Assembly: GCA_035765635.1 (NCBI GenBank)
Contig: DASTWZ010000003.1
Coordinates: forward strand, 124,001-188,000
DNA length: 64,000 nucleotides
Direction of reading: 5' to 3'
Source of the DNA: EW11 sp035765635
Lineage (GTDB): Bacteria; Verrucomicrobiota; Verrucomicrobiia; Opitutales; Opitutaceae
Positions 1-7,714 of this stretch are shown here, in pieces. The notes beneath the pieces were generated by a model, which did not search any database, was not told where the DNA came from, and saw only the letters and a program-made list of their open reading frames with translations. How positions within the stretch are numbered: the first letter of the stretch is position 1; every line of letters begins with the position of its first letter. Position numbers and translations under genes: made by a program.

Positions 1-678
1 GACTCTTCGCCCGTTCGCGAACCGCTTCCAGACCAGATGCTGGTCAACGCGGTGATCGGCGGAGAGCCGGAGAGGTTTGCGGAGCTGATCAGCCGCTATA
101 ATCAGCGGCTTTATCGCGTCGGCTGGAGCTACCTCCGCGACCACGCGCTCATCGAAGACGCGATGCAGAACGCCTATATCAAGGCGTTCCGTGCGCTCGC
201 GAAATTTCAGCGCAACTCCAGCTTCGGCACTTGGTTGACGCGAATCATGATCAACGAGTGCCTCATGGCGCTGCGCCAAAAGAAATCCCGGCCGGAGGAG
301 CTGTTCGAGCCGGCCCTGCTCGAACGTAGTTCTCCCGCGGATACAGCGGCAAGCTCCCCAGAATCAGCCAACACGTCCGAAATGAAAACCCTGCTCGAAA
401 AAGCCGTGGCCTCGCTCCCGCCCATTTACCGCAGCGTTTTCCTGCTGCGTGAAGTGGAGCATCTTTCCACCGCGCAAACCGCGTCCTGCCTGCGAATCTC
501 GCGCGTTTCCGCGAAGGTGCGGCTGCATCGCGCGAAGGCGCTCGTGAAGGAAAAACTTCTCGCCGAGTCCGCGACCGCGGAGTTGTTCGCCTACGAAGCG
601 CCCTTGTGCAACGCACTCACCGCCCGCGTCATGGTCGCGATTCGTGCGCTGCCGCCGGAGCTTTCGCCCTCGCGATGA
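1..678 (+). CDS. ECF-type RNA polymerase sigma factor (5' end outside window)
   Basis: The protein directs RNA polymerase to a stress or envelope regulon. The sigma region 2 core is seen in FAELISRYNQRLYRVGWSYLRD with the following DAMQNAYIKAFRALAKF and GTWLTRIMIN segments. Region 4 is seen in LPPIYRSVFLLREVEHLSTA followed by a helix-turn-helix (SCLRISRVSAKVRLHRAKA). The frame is open to base 1 with no start codon in the first 36 bases, and ECF proteins normally have about ten residues before the DQxLV motif found here, so the start lies upstream of the window; an internal ATG at 37 is the first visible one. About 35 residues follow region 4, with no membrane segment. The regulon is unknown. 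Confidence 0.9.
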   Translation, partial: DSSPVREPLPDQMLVNAVIGGEPERFAELISRYNQRLYRVGWSYLRDHALIEDAMQNAYIKAFRALAKFQRNSSFGTWLTRIMINECLMALRQKKSRPEELFEPALLERSSPADTAASSPESANTSEMKTLLEKAVASLPPIYRSVFLLREVEHLSTAQTASCLRISRVSAKVRLHRAKALVKEKLLAESATAELFAYEAPLCNALTARVMVAIRALPPELSPSR

Positions 679-703
679 GTGGGGACGTGACGTCCGCCTT
701 CGC

Positions 704-1108
704 TCAGTCGAGCCGCACGACCACGTCGATGTTGCCCCGCACCGCCTTCGAATATGGACACGTCGTGTGCGCCTGGTGAATGAGATGCTCGCCGTCGGAG
801 CGGGAGACGCCGGGCAGGGCCGCAAGCAGTTCGACGCGGAGGCCGTATTCGCCCCTGTCGTTTTCCACGAGCGAGACCTGCGCCGTCACGGTTGATCCAA
901 CCAATTTGAAATGACCTTTCTCCGCATGGGAGAGAATCGCGCTGTGAAAGCAGGCCGCATAGGCAGCGCCGAATAAATGCTCGGGTGTCGGAGCCTGCTC
1001 CCCGCTTTTGCGAGCGCGGAAGTCGACGGATAAACTCTTGTCAGAAGCTTCCGCGGTGCCGGAGCGCCCGCCCTGAGAGATGATTTCGGCAACTTGGACG
1101 ATTTTCAT
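704..1108 (-). CDS. ohr: Organic hydroperoxide resistance protein (Ohr, OsmC superfamily)
   Basis: This 134-residue cytoplasmic thiol peroxidase is of normal length for Ohr. It reduces organic hydroperoxides using two cysteines. Both are present: C53 in AACFHSA and C117 in TTCPYSKA, the pairing that separates Ohr from plain OsmC proteins (family knowledge). The segment TPEHLFGAAYAACF is the usual helix leading into the peroxidatic cysteine. The gene converges on the upstream sigma gene and lies next to a GlsB-like gene on the same strand, so this is a small stress-response neighbourhood. No OhrR-type regulator gene is visible nearby. Confidence 0.93.
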   Translation of the reverse strand: MKIVQVAEIISQGGRSGTAEASDKSLSVDFRARKSGEQAPTPEHLFGAAYAACFHSAILSHAEKGHFKLVGSTVTAQVSLVENDRGEYGLRVELLAALPGVSRSDGEHLIHQAHTTCPYSKAVRGNIDVVVRLD

Positions 1109-1135
1109 GGAGTAGAATAAGGTTGAACAACTTAG

Positions 1136-1390
1136 TCAGCTGGATCGCCGGGGGAAGAGTAGCCGATACGCCAATAAAATCAAAATTGCGCCGACGACCG
1201 AGCCCACAAATCCGGCGGGATCCTGATCCGAATACCAGCCAAGTCGCGTGCCCACGAACTGCGCCAGCAGCGCGCCGGCGATGCCGAGGATCGCTGTGAC
1301 GATGATGCCGCCCGGATCACGCCCGGGGACAAGAAGCTTGGCGATGATGCCGACGACCAAGCCGATGAGGATCATTCCGATGATATACAT
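1136..1390 (-). CDS. GlsB/YeaQ/YmgE family membrane protein
   Basis: A small, 84-residue, three-helix inner-membrane protein of the transglycosylase-associated (GlsB/YeaQ/YmgE) family. Hydrophobic segments lie at about residues 2-20, 30-47 and 58-78. The family motif GxxAKLLVPGRDPGG is seen between helices one and two. Family members are general stress proteins of unknown biochemical role. It lies 27 bases upstream of ohr on the same strand, which suggests co-expression. Confidence 0.9.
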   Translation of the reverse strand: MYIIGMILIGLVVGIIAKLLVPGRDPGGIIVTAILGIAGALLAQFVGTRLGWYSDQDPAGFVGSVVGAILILLAYRLLFPRRSS

Positions 1391-1572
1391 GGGAGTTTAA
1401 TTTTTCCGCAGCGAGGCGCGGCGATTGAATCTCGCCCTGGCCGAACTGCCTTCGCGCAGCCGGGACGTTTTGCTTCTCGTATCATTTGTGCGCGCCGCCA
1501 TTCGCGTCCGTATTCAGTTTTCCATGACGCGACGCCGGCCGGGCGCGGTTTTTCTGCAGCGAAGACCGGGAC

Positions 1573-1974
1573 CTAAGCTTCTTCGCCGTCGTCGAGCTTG
1601 GGGAGTCGCGCGCTCAGTTCCACGTCGTGGGGATGATTGCGATGATCTTTGCGCAAGCCGTGCCGCCGGTGCAGCAGGTGATCGAGCTTCTCCACGAGTT
1701 GATCGATCAAGTCGTAAACTTCTTTTCCTTCCACCGTCGCGACGAGGTCAGGCCCATTGATTTCGATCTGACCCGTGGCGGTGTAGTGATGCTCCGTGCC
1801 GAGGCGCTGGTCCTGCCGAATGCGAATATTGATTCGGACGATGCGTTCGTTCCGGCCGAGTAAACGGCCGACCTTTTCGTGGATGATATTCTGCATCGCC
1901 TCCGTGAGTTCCAGATGAATGCCCTGCATGATGATTTTGGAGTCGACGTCCTGCGAAACGGTTTTGGGTTTCAT
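1573..1974 (-). CDS. hpf: Ribosome hibernation promoting factor / RaiA
   Basis: A short-form ribosome-associated factor (133 residues from the chosen start) that binds the 30S decoding region and stabilises inactive ribosomes in stationary phase. The beta-alpha-beta-beta-beta-alpha fold is visible: GIHLELTEAMQNIIHEKVGRL, then IVRINIRI, YTATGQIEI and DLVATVEGKEVYDLIDQLVEKLDHLL, followed by a basic His/Arg-rich tail. The long-form dimerisation domain is absent. A start at 1974 (MKPKTVSQ) is preferred to the ATG at 1989 because the family begins close to the first strand. Confidence 0.9.
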   Translation of the reverse strand: MKPKTVSQDVDSKIIMQGIHLELTEAMQNIIHEKVGRLLGRNERIVRINIRIRQDQRLGTEHHYTATGQIEINGPDLVATVEGKEVYDLIDQLVEKLDHLLHRRHGLRKDHRNHPHDVELSARLPKLDDGEEA

Positions 1975-2005
1975 GCCTCGCCAGACCACGCGTCGCGTAC
2001 TTCGT

Positions 2006-2644
2006 TCAACCGCGGAGACGTTTTAAATCGGCGACGAAACGGCCGAATTGTTCCTCCGCGTCGGGTTGTCCCATGGCGCGCAACAGCGACGACGGATGCA
2101 CCGTGATCAAGGCCGGCACACCGAACTCACTGTCGAGTTTTTCTCCGCGCGCCTGCGTGACCTTGATCGGTTTTCCCAGGACCTGCTGGCTCGCCGTCGA
2201 GCCGAGGCAAACGACCAGGCGCGGCGCGATCGCTTTCATTTCCGCGGCGAACCACGGACGGCACGCCGCCACTTCACGCGCGCTCGGCTTGGCATGCAGC
2301 CGGCGTTTTCCCTGCGGCGTCCACTTGAAGTGCTTCACGGCATTCGTGATGTAGCAGTCGTCGCGGTCGACGCCCGCTGCCTCCAAGGCTCGGTCGAGCA
2401 AATGCCCGGCCGGCCCGACGAAAGGATGGCCGGCGCGGTCCTCTTTGTCACCCGGCTGCTCGCCGACGAAAATCAGTTTCGCCGAGTTGGGCCCTTCGCC
2501 GAACACCGCGCAGGTCGCGTTCTTCCACAAGGGACAGGCGCGGCAGGTTTGCGCCGCAGCGCGCAGGCGGGAAATACTTTTTGTCTCCGGCACGGGCGCC
2601 ACGCCGAACTCAGCGGATTTCGGCCGGGCGATCACGAGGCTCAT
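2006..2644 (-). CDS. udgX: UdgX-family uracil-DNA binding/glycosylase protein
   Basis: A 212-residue family-4-like uracil-DNA glycosylase. Motif 1 is FVGEQPGDKEDRAGHPFVGPAG (about residues 59-80) and motif 2 is the C-terminal HPSSLLR. The insertion KRRLHAKPS places a histidine at residue 117. In UdgX this R-loop histidine attacks the abasic sugar and leaves the protein covalently bound to DNA (established for mycobacterial UdgX). Cys34 and Cys37 in TCRAC fit the iron-sulfur ligands. The start at 2644 was chosen because the upstream frame (to 2878) is low-complexity and overlaps the region upstream of the divergent topoisomerase gene. Confidence 0.9.
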   Translation of the reverse strand: MSLVIARPKSAEFGVAPVPETKSISRLRAAAQTCRACPLWKNATCAVFGEGPNSAKLIFVGEQPGDKEDRAGHPFVGPAGHLLDRALEAAGVDRDDCYITNAVKHFKWTPQGKRRLHAKPSAREVAACRPWFAAEMKAIAPRLVVCLGSTASQQVLGKPIKVTQARGEKLDSEFGVPALITVHPSSLLRAMGQPDAEEQFGRFVADLKRLRG

Positions 2645-2846
2645 TCGCCCGCAGACAGCGGGTCGGCGGGCTTGATCCGCCGCGACGCTGGAGGACACGG
2701 CGCGCGCGGCGCCGCGCTGTAGTGCTGCAGCCACTACACCTGCGATTCCCCAACCCGTTTCCCGTCGATTCCTCGATGCAGTTCGCGCGAAAAGTCCGCC
2801 TTCGCAATCAAGGGCACCATGTCCCGTGTGCTCGTGACGAAAGCGC

Positions 2847-4112
2847 GTGCCTCGAAATTCGTCCGCAACTTCGCGCACTCACTCCAGTCCGAAGACCAAA
2901 GTCCTCGCGCTCGACGAAAAGAAACCCAGCGAGCTGCCATCGAACATCACGCCCGAATCGGTGGCCTCGGCGAAAGCCGCGGGACTCCGCTACGTCGTCG
3001 ACTCCGGGCCCGGCATCTCGCGCAAAGCGAAAGGCAAGACGTTCGTGCACATCGGGGCCGATGGAAAAATCGTGCGCGATCCGAAGACGCTCGGACGGAT
3101 AAAGCGTCTCGCCATTCCGCCGGCGTGGACCGACGTCTGGATTTGCCCGATCGAAAACGGCCACATCCAGGCCACGGGACGCGACGATCGCGGGCGAAAA
3201 CAATACCGCTATCACTCGGACTGGCAGCACGTCCGCGACGAGGACAAGTACGAGCGCATGGTCGCGTTCGGAAAAGCGTTGCCGCGCATTCGCCGGCGCG
3301 TCGCGCGTGACTTGCGCCGACGCGGACTCGGTCGGGAAAAAGTATTGGCGGCGGTGATACGTTTGCTCGAGATGACGCTGATCCGCATCGGCAACGAGGA
3401 ATACGCGCGGCAGAATCGCTCTTTCGGCCTCAGCACGATGCGCGACCGCCACGTGAACGTTCGCCACGGCAACATTCACTTCGAGTTTCGCGGCAAGAGC
3501 GGAAAAGCCCACGAGATCGATCTCCACGATCCGCGCCTCGCGAAAGTGGTGCGCGAGGCGCAGGAGTTGCCCGGCCAGGATTTGTTCCAATACGTCGGCG
3601 AGGATGGTTCGCCACAGAAGATTCGTTCGGAAGACGTGAACGAGTATCTGCGTGAGATCGCTGGCGAGGAATTTTCGGCGAAGGATTTTCGGACGTGGTC
3701 CGGAACGGTGCTCGCGGCTATGGCGCTGCGCGAATTCGAAGCCTTCGATTCCAAGACGCAGGCGAAAAAAAATCTGGTCCGCGCCATCGAGACCGTGGCG
3801 GAGCGCCTCGGCAACACCCCCGCGGTCTGCCGGAAATGCTACGTGCATCCTGTCGTGCTCGAGAGCTACATGGACGGCGCGACCGTGCAGGTGCTGCAGA
3901 ACAAGACGGAAAAAGTTCTCCGCAAGGATTTGACCCACCTTTCCGCTGAAGAAGCGGCCGTGATGGCCTTCGTGCAACAGCGGCTGAGTCTCGCGGCGAA
4001 AAACAAGCCGGGCGGAACGCTGACCAGCGTGTTGCGGCGCTCGATCAAGGCGGAAAAAACAAAACGCGGGAAAGCGACGGAGGCGGCGGTCAGGAAGACT
4101 GCCGCTCGATAG
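2847..4112 (+). CDS. DNA topoisomerase IB
   Basis: A 421-residue bacterial type IB topoisomerase that relaxes supercoils through a 3'-phosphotyrosyl intermediate. The N-terminal domain is recognisable in RIKRLAIPPAWTDVWI and HIQATGRDDRGRKQYRYH. The catalytic domain has RIGNEEYARQNRSFGLSTMR and EFRGKSGKAH. The active tyrosine is Y341 in HPVVLESY. The tail (350-421) is Lys/Arg-rich. The start is the GTG at 2847, giving a poorly conserved Ser-rich leader of about 30 residues. It is transcribed away from udgX, with about 200 bases between the two starts. Confidence 0.93.
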   Translation: MPRNSSATSRTHSSPKTKVLALDEKKPSELPSNITPESVASAKAAGLRYVVDSGPGISRKAKGKTFVHIGADGKIVRDPKTLGRIKRLAIPPAWTDVWICPIENGHIQATGRDDRGRKQYRYHSDWQHVRDEDKYERMVAFGKALPRIRRRVARDLRRRGLGREKVLAAVIRLLEMTLIRIGNEEYARQNRSFGLSTMRDRHVNVRHGNIHFEFRGKSGKAHEIDLHDPRLAKVVREAQELPGQDLFQYVGEDGSPQKIRSEDVNEYLREIAGEEFSAKDFRTWSGTVLAAMALREFEAFDSKTQAKKNLVRAIETVAERLGNTPAVCRKCYVHPVVLESYMDGATVQVLQNKTEKVLRKDLTHLSAEEAAVMAFVQQRLSLAAKNKPGGTLTSVLRRSIKAEKTKRGKATEAAVRKTAAR

Positions 4113-4186
4113 GAATCCCGCATGAGAATTCTTTGGGGACCGCGCCCGATAGGAATGGCCCACATGCCGGCTAAGATGGGCGAGCT

Positions 4187-4573
4187 ATGAACAATGACTC
4201 CCAAAAGACGGCCAGCGTCTCGAAGCCAACTCACGAGCTGATTTCAGCTCGCGCGCAATCCATCTGGACCGCGGAAGGGCGGCCCGAGGGTCGCGATGAA
4301 GAGATTTGGCTCCAGGCTGAAAAACAACTTTACGACGAAAGCAGAGAAGTGATTCCCGCCTCATCGGAAGCTCCAATCGAGCCCCCCGCAGGCGGGCCGC
4401 AATCGTCCGGCGCCAAACCCTCGGTGGCTGCTTCCGCGGCCACGGCTGCAACCACCGCGGCTCCCAAAAAGCCGGCGAGTTCAGCCGCCGCAGACGAACA
4501 AATGATCAGCCGCACGCAAAACCCGACGACGGGAAAAAGCTCGTCGGGAAAGAAACGTTCGAGCGGTCGCTAA
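4187..4573 (+). CDS. DUF2934 domain-containing protein
   Basis: A 128-residue protein. The DUF2934 domain is seen at about residues 13-50: HELISARAQSIW followed by GRPEGRDEEIWLQAEKQL, with the conserved Trp and the GRpEGrdeeiW core. After this come about 75 residues rich in Ala, Pro, Ser and Lys that look disordered. The domain has no assigned function. It lies 74 bases after the topoisomerase gene. Confidence 0.85.
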   Translation: MNNDSQKTASVSKPTHELISARAQSIWTAEGRPEGRDEEIWLQAEKQLYDESREVIPASSEAPIEPPAGGPQSSGAKPSVAASAATAATTAAPKKPASSAAADEQMISRTQNPTTGKSSSGKKRSSGR

Positions 4574-4716
4574 GCGAGCGGCGACTGGGTATTTCACCCC
4601 CCGGGGAATTCCCGCAATTCTCCTGGGAAACGGCAGGAGGTCACACTCAGTGCGGGTCGACCTGCATGGGCATTGTGTCCGCTCGACCGCAAACGCAGTC
4701 TGTTGGCTCTCCCCAC

Positions 4717-5073
4717 ATGAAAATAACCCGCATAGCGGCTTTGGCCGCTTTAGTGTTTAGCGCATCGCTGACCTGCTCGGCGACAGCACCGACCTTCACG
4801 GACTTTGGTATCATTTATTTTCGGACCGCGGGTCCGGCTCTTATCGAATACTGGATCGATGCCTACGACGTGGATAATGACCTGACCAGTCTCACCACGT
4901 GGGCGTATTTCGAGAATGAACAAAAATGGGTGGGCTACGGCTCGACGGGTGACGGCAGCCATCTCACCTCGCACGGTTGGACAACGTCGTACAGCCTCTA
5001 CCCGCCCTGCCACATCAACATCACCGACACGGAGGGTGTCTATTATTACGAGATCGAGATGAATCCGTGGTGA
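4717..5073 (+). CDS. Small exported protein of unknown function
   Basis: A 118-residue protein starting MKITRIAALAALVFSASL, a clear signal peptide with probable cleavage after the CSATA region. The mature part (about 95 residues) is rich in aromatics and acidic residues (AYDVDNDLTSLTTWAYFEN, GVYYYEIEMNPW) and is probably all beta. I do not recognise a family. The in-frame ATG at 4666 would put 17 polar residues before the signal peptide, so 4717 is preferred. A rho-independent terminator follows 57 bases after the stop, which supports a real transcribed gene. Confidence 0.6.
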   Translation: MKITRIAALAALVFSASLTCSATAPTFTDFGIIYFRTAGPALIEYWIDAYDVDNDLTSLTTWAYFENEQKWVGYGSTGDGSHLTSHGWTTSYSLYPPCHINITDTEGVYYYEIEMNPW

Positions 5074-5129
5074 GGAACCATCCGAACCTCGCGAGAGGGA
5101 CACGGATTGAAACACTCCCATTCGAAAAA

Positions 5130-5158
5130 GCCGACCTTTGCGGGTCGGCCTTTTTTTT
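5130..5158 (+). terminator. Rho-independent terminator
   Basis: A perfect 7-bp stem GCCGACC/GGTCGGC with a six-base loop is followed by eight T residues on the plus strand. It lies after the small exported protein gene. Confidence 0.85.
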
Positions 5159-5223
5159 GGAGCCGTCGCAGACGCCCCGGCGTAGTGGAATTTCCACTAC
5201 GAAGGCGAACGGTCGCAGCCGGG

Positions 5224-6108
5224 TCAACGGTCCGCACCCGTCGGGCCGAAAAGGGAAACCGGCGCGCCGCGCGTCTGCGTTTTCAACGCAAAGATCGAGC
5301 CCGCCAGCGGCTGCGCGATGCGCCGCTCCAACGAAAGATTCTGCCAGGCCGTGGTGATGAAAAGCGTGCTCGAGTCTTCACCGCCGAACGCGCAGGCCGA
5401 CACCTGCGCCACAGGCAGCTCATGACGCGAAAGAGTTTTCCCCGAACGAGGATCGACTTGGACAACCGCACTGCCGCCCCACAGCGCGATCCACAACTTA
5501 TCCTCCCGATCGATCGCCATGCCGTCCGGCGAGCCTTCGCTTTCCGCAAATTCGCGGATGAGGCGCGCATTCGACAGCGTTCCGCGCGCCAGATCGAAAT
5601 CGTACGCGGTCAGGCGTCGTTCTGTGGTGTCGACGTGAAAAAATCGATCACCGGCGGCGGACCAGGCGACGCCGTTCGAAAGCGAAAGGTTTTCGATCAT
5701 CCGCTCGACGCGGCCATCGTGATCAACGCGATAAAGCGCCGCGCGGCGAGGCCTCAGCTTCAAGTCCATTGATCCCACCCAATAACGTCCCGCAGGATCG
5801 CATTTGCCGTCGTTGAACCGATTTCCCGATGGCATCTCGGCGGGCTTGGCGAAGGGCGTGAGCTTCCCGCTTTTCCAATCGAGCAGCGCGCACTCACCGC
5901 GGCGCGCGACCAGCCAACCGCCGTCGCCCTTCGGAACCGCCGAGGAAAGAAAATCGCCCGTGGCTCGCGCTGTATTGAGCCCGGTGGATACATCGAGCCG
6001 GTTCAACGTGCCACTCACGATGTTCACCCACCAGAGCGCGCCTTCATGCCAGACCGGCCCCTCGGCCAGCTCGGCCCGTCCCGCGTAGCAAAGCTCCGGT
6101 GTATCCAT
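5224..6108 (-). CDS. SMP-30/gluconolactonase/LRE family protein
   Basis: A 294-residue six-bladed propeller of the SMP-30 family. These are divalent-metal lactonases acting on sugar lactones. The N-terminal metal-ligand glutamate is in LAEGPVWHEGALWWVNI. The NRFNDGKCDPAGRYWVGSM motif holds the metal-binding Asn and substrate-contacting residues. SNGVAWS, SPDGMAID and CAFGGEDSSTLFITTA are the usual blade motifs. The start at 6108 (MDTPELCYAG) sits 7 bases after the upstream gene's stop, so the two form an operon. With the GH105 neighbour, a role in sugar-acid catabolism is inferred. Confidence 0.9.
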   Translation of the reverse strand: MDTPELCYAGRAELAEGPVWHEGALWWVNIVSGTLNRLDVSTGLNTARATGDFLSSAVPKGDGGWLVARRGECALLDWKSGKLTPFAKPAEMPSGNRFNDGKCDPAGRYWVGSMDLKLRPRRAALYRVDHDGRVERMIENLSLSNGVAWSAAGDRFFHVDTTERRLTAYDFDLARGTLSNARLIREFAESEGSPDGMAIDREDKLWIALWGGSAVVQVDPRSGKTLSRHELPVAQVSACAFGGEDSSTLFITTAWQNLSLERRIAQPLAGSIFALKTQTRGAPVSLFGPTGADR

Positions 6109-6115
6109 CAACCCA

Positions 6116-7264
6116 TTACGGTCGGTTCTCCGGAACGATGCCACCCGAAAGTCGGTAGATTTCTTTTCCAGCGAGCAGAAACGCCCCGACGCCGTAAGTC
6201 TCCGTCGCTTCGGGATCGAAGGTCTTTGGGGTGTAGCCGATGGGCTGCACGTGCGTGAGTTTGCCATCCGGATTCACACACGACTCCAACGCCGTCCAGG
6301 CTTTCCTCACGATGGGCTCAAATTTTTCTCGCGGCAGGTAGCCGCGGTTGATGCCCCAAGCCAGGCCATAGCAGAAGAAGCCGGAGCCACTCGTCTCGCG
6401 CATCGGATAACTTTCCGGATCGAGCAGGCTCGCGCGCCAAAGTCCGTCGGCATTCTGCAGTGTAGCCACTTTTTCGGCCATTTCACGGAATTGGTTTTCG
6501 AAACGCGGCCGCGATGGATGCGCGAGCGGCAAATAATCCAGCACGCGAGCGAGGCCGGCGAGGACCCAGCCATTGCCCCGGCTCCAGAAAATCTTTTTCC
6601 CGTTCGGCTCGCGCAGCGAAAAGCTGCGGCTGTCGCGGTAATAGAGATGTTCCTCGGCGTCGTACAGGAAGTCGGAGGTCTTCCACCAATGCTCGACCAT
6701 GAAATTCAAGTACGCCTCCTTGCCGGTGATATAATAAAGCCGGGTCCACGCGGGCGGCGCCATGAAGAGCGCGTCGCACCAGGACCATTTGTCCAACGTG
6801 TCCGGCTGACTGAAGTCGAGGTTGTCGTTCTTCGGATGCGCGAGGATCTCGTCGAAGTTCGCCTGAATGTGAGCGATCATCTTCGGCTCCGGTTTCTTGA
6901 GAAAAAGTTCGATGTACGTCTGACCGACGGCCTGGTCGTCGGCATGGTACAGGCGCTTGGCGAGTTTCCATTCGTTGGCCTCCCCCATCTTGTACATCGC
7001 CTCGAAGAAACGCGGGCTGCTTGAAATATCCGCCAGCGCCATGAACCCGGTGTAACCCGCGGCCTGCGTCCAATCATTCGGCCGGTGAGAGGAAGGGTGC
7101 GCGAGCTGCCAATCGGCGACGTGCTCCATTATACTTAACACCGCAGCGGGCTTCAGCTCATCGCCAACAGCCGCGTCGGCCGCGCGCATCCATAGAGCGG
7201 AGGCCAACCAGGCACAAAAGAGAGCGAATGCGAGTGTATGTGGGGATTTCGATGAGAGATGCAT
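6116..7264 (-). CDS. Glycoside hydrolase family 105 (unsaturated uronyl hydrolase), exported
   Basis: This 382-residue YteR/YesR-like enzyme removes unsaturated uronic acid from the non-reducing end of polysaccharide-lyase products such as rhamnogalacturonan or ulvan fragments. A signal peptide is seen at residues 1-31 (LAFALFCAWLASALWMRAADA). The (alpha/alpha)6 barrel motifs include WTQAAGYTGFMAL, WSWCDALFMAPPAW (the Asp corresponds to the catalytic Asp of YteR by family knowledge), YYRDSRSF, WSRGNGWVLAGLARVL and ETSGSGFFCYGLAWGI. It is the first gene of the operon with the lactonase-like gene. The signal peptide suggests a periplasmic enzyme. Confidence 0.9.
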   Translation of the reverse strand: MHLSSKSPHTLAFALFCAWLASALWMRAADAAVGDELKPAAVLSIMEHVADWQLAHPSSHRPNDWTQAAGYTGFMALADISSSPRFFEAMYKMGEANEWKLAKRLYHADDQAVGQTYIELFLKKPEPKMIAHIQANFDEILAHPKNDNLDFSQPDTLDKWSWCDALFMAPPAWTRLYYITGKEAYLNFMVEHWWKTSDFLYDAEEHLYYRDSRSFSLREPNGKKIFWSRGNGWVLAGLARVLDYLPLAHPSRPRFENQFREMAEKVATLQNADGLWRASLLDPESYPMRETSGSGFFCYGLAWGINRGYLPREKFEPIVRKAWTALESCVNPDGKLTHVQPIGYTPKTFDPEATETYGVGAFLLAGKEIYRLSGGIVPENRP

Positions 7265-7385
7265 AATCGGAAGGGGTTTGGGGCCGAATATCGGCGAGAC
7301 GCAAAGCGCGCCGCTGGAATTGGCAAACCAGGATTCGGTTTAATCGTCTACCAACATGCCTTCCGCGACCCTGAAAAACCAGGGG

Positions 7386-7415
7386 TTGACATCCCGATTT
7401 GCCGGCGTTTCTACT
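7386..7415 (+). promoter_or_regulatory. Sigma-70-type promoter for rpsR
   Basis: A perfect -35 box TTGACA (7386-7391) is followed after 18 bases by TCTACT (7410-7415), which matches TATAAT at four of six positions. Transcription would start about 10 bases before the S18 start codon, leaving a very short leader without a clear Shine-Dalgarno sequence. Confidence 0.45.
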
Positions 7416-7430
7416 CTGCACCTTTTTCGC

Positions 7431-7634
7431 ATGAGCACGCCTGAACAAACGACCACCACGGAGAGCAGTCTGGTTCCTTCCGCCTACCCTTTCACGACCC
7501 CTCAACTGATGAGCCGGTACGTCACGGACACCGGTAAGATTCTCCCGCGCAAGTACACCGGCCTCTCGGCCAAGCACCAGCGCGCCATCACCCGCACGAT
7601 CAAGCACTCGCGCAACATGTTGCTCGCTCTCTGA
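7431..7634 (+). CDS. rpsR: 30S ribosomal protein S18
   Basis: This 67-residue bS18 protein binds S6 and the 16S rRNA platform. The signature is clear: SRYVTDTGKILPRKYTGLSAKHQRAITRTIKHSRNMLLAL. It has no cysteines, so it is the zinc-free form. The start at 7431 (MSTPEQTT) is chosen; the longer frame from 7356 runs through the promoter. The gene is alone between a promoter and a terminator, not in the usual rpsF-ssb-rpsR-rplI cluster. Confidence 0.93.
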   Translation: MSTPEQTTTTESSLVPSAYPFTTPQLMSRYVTDTGKILPRKYTGLSAKHQRAITRTIKHSRNMLLAL

Positions 7635-7656
7635 GCGAAGCCGCATTTTCAATTTC

Positions 7657-7684
7657 AGGCCGGAGCACGTCTCCGGCCTTTTTT
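7657..7684 (+). terminator. Rho-independent terminator of rpsR
   Basis: A perfect 9-bp stem AGGCCGGAG/CTCCGGCCT with a five-base loop is followed by six T residues, beginning 22 bases after the rpsR stop codon. Confidence 0.9.
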
Positions 7685-7714
7685 GTGTCCGGCCGTCACG
7701 ATCGAACCATTCGC

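Noticed and set aside
2808..4163. 451-codon open frame on the minus strand
   Set aside because: Antisense to the type IB topoisomerase gene; composition is that of a reverse-strand shadow.
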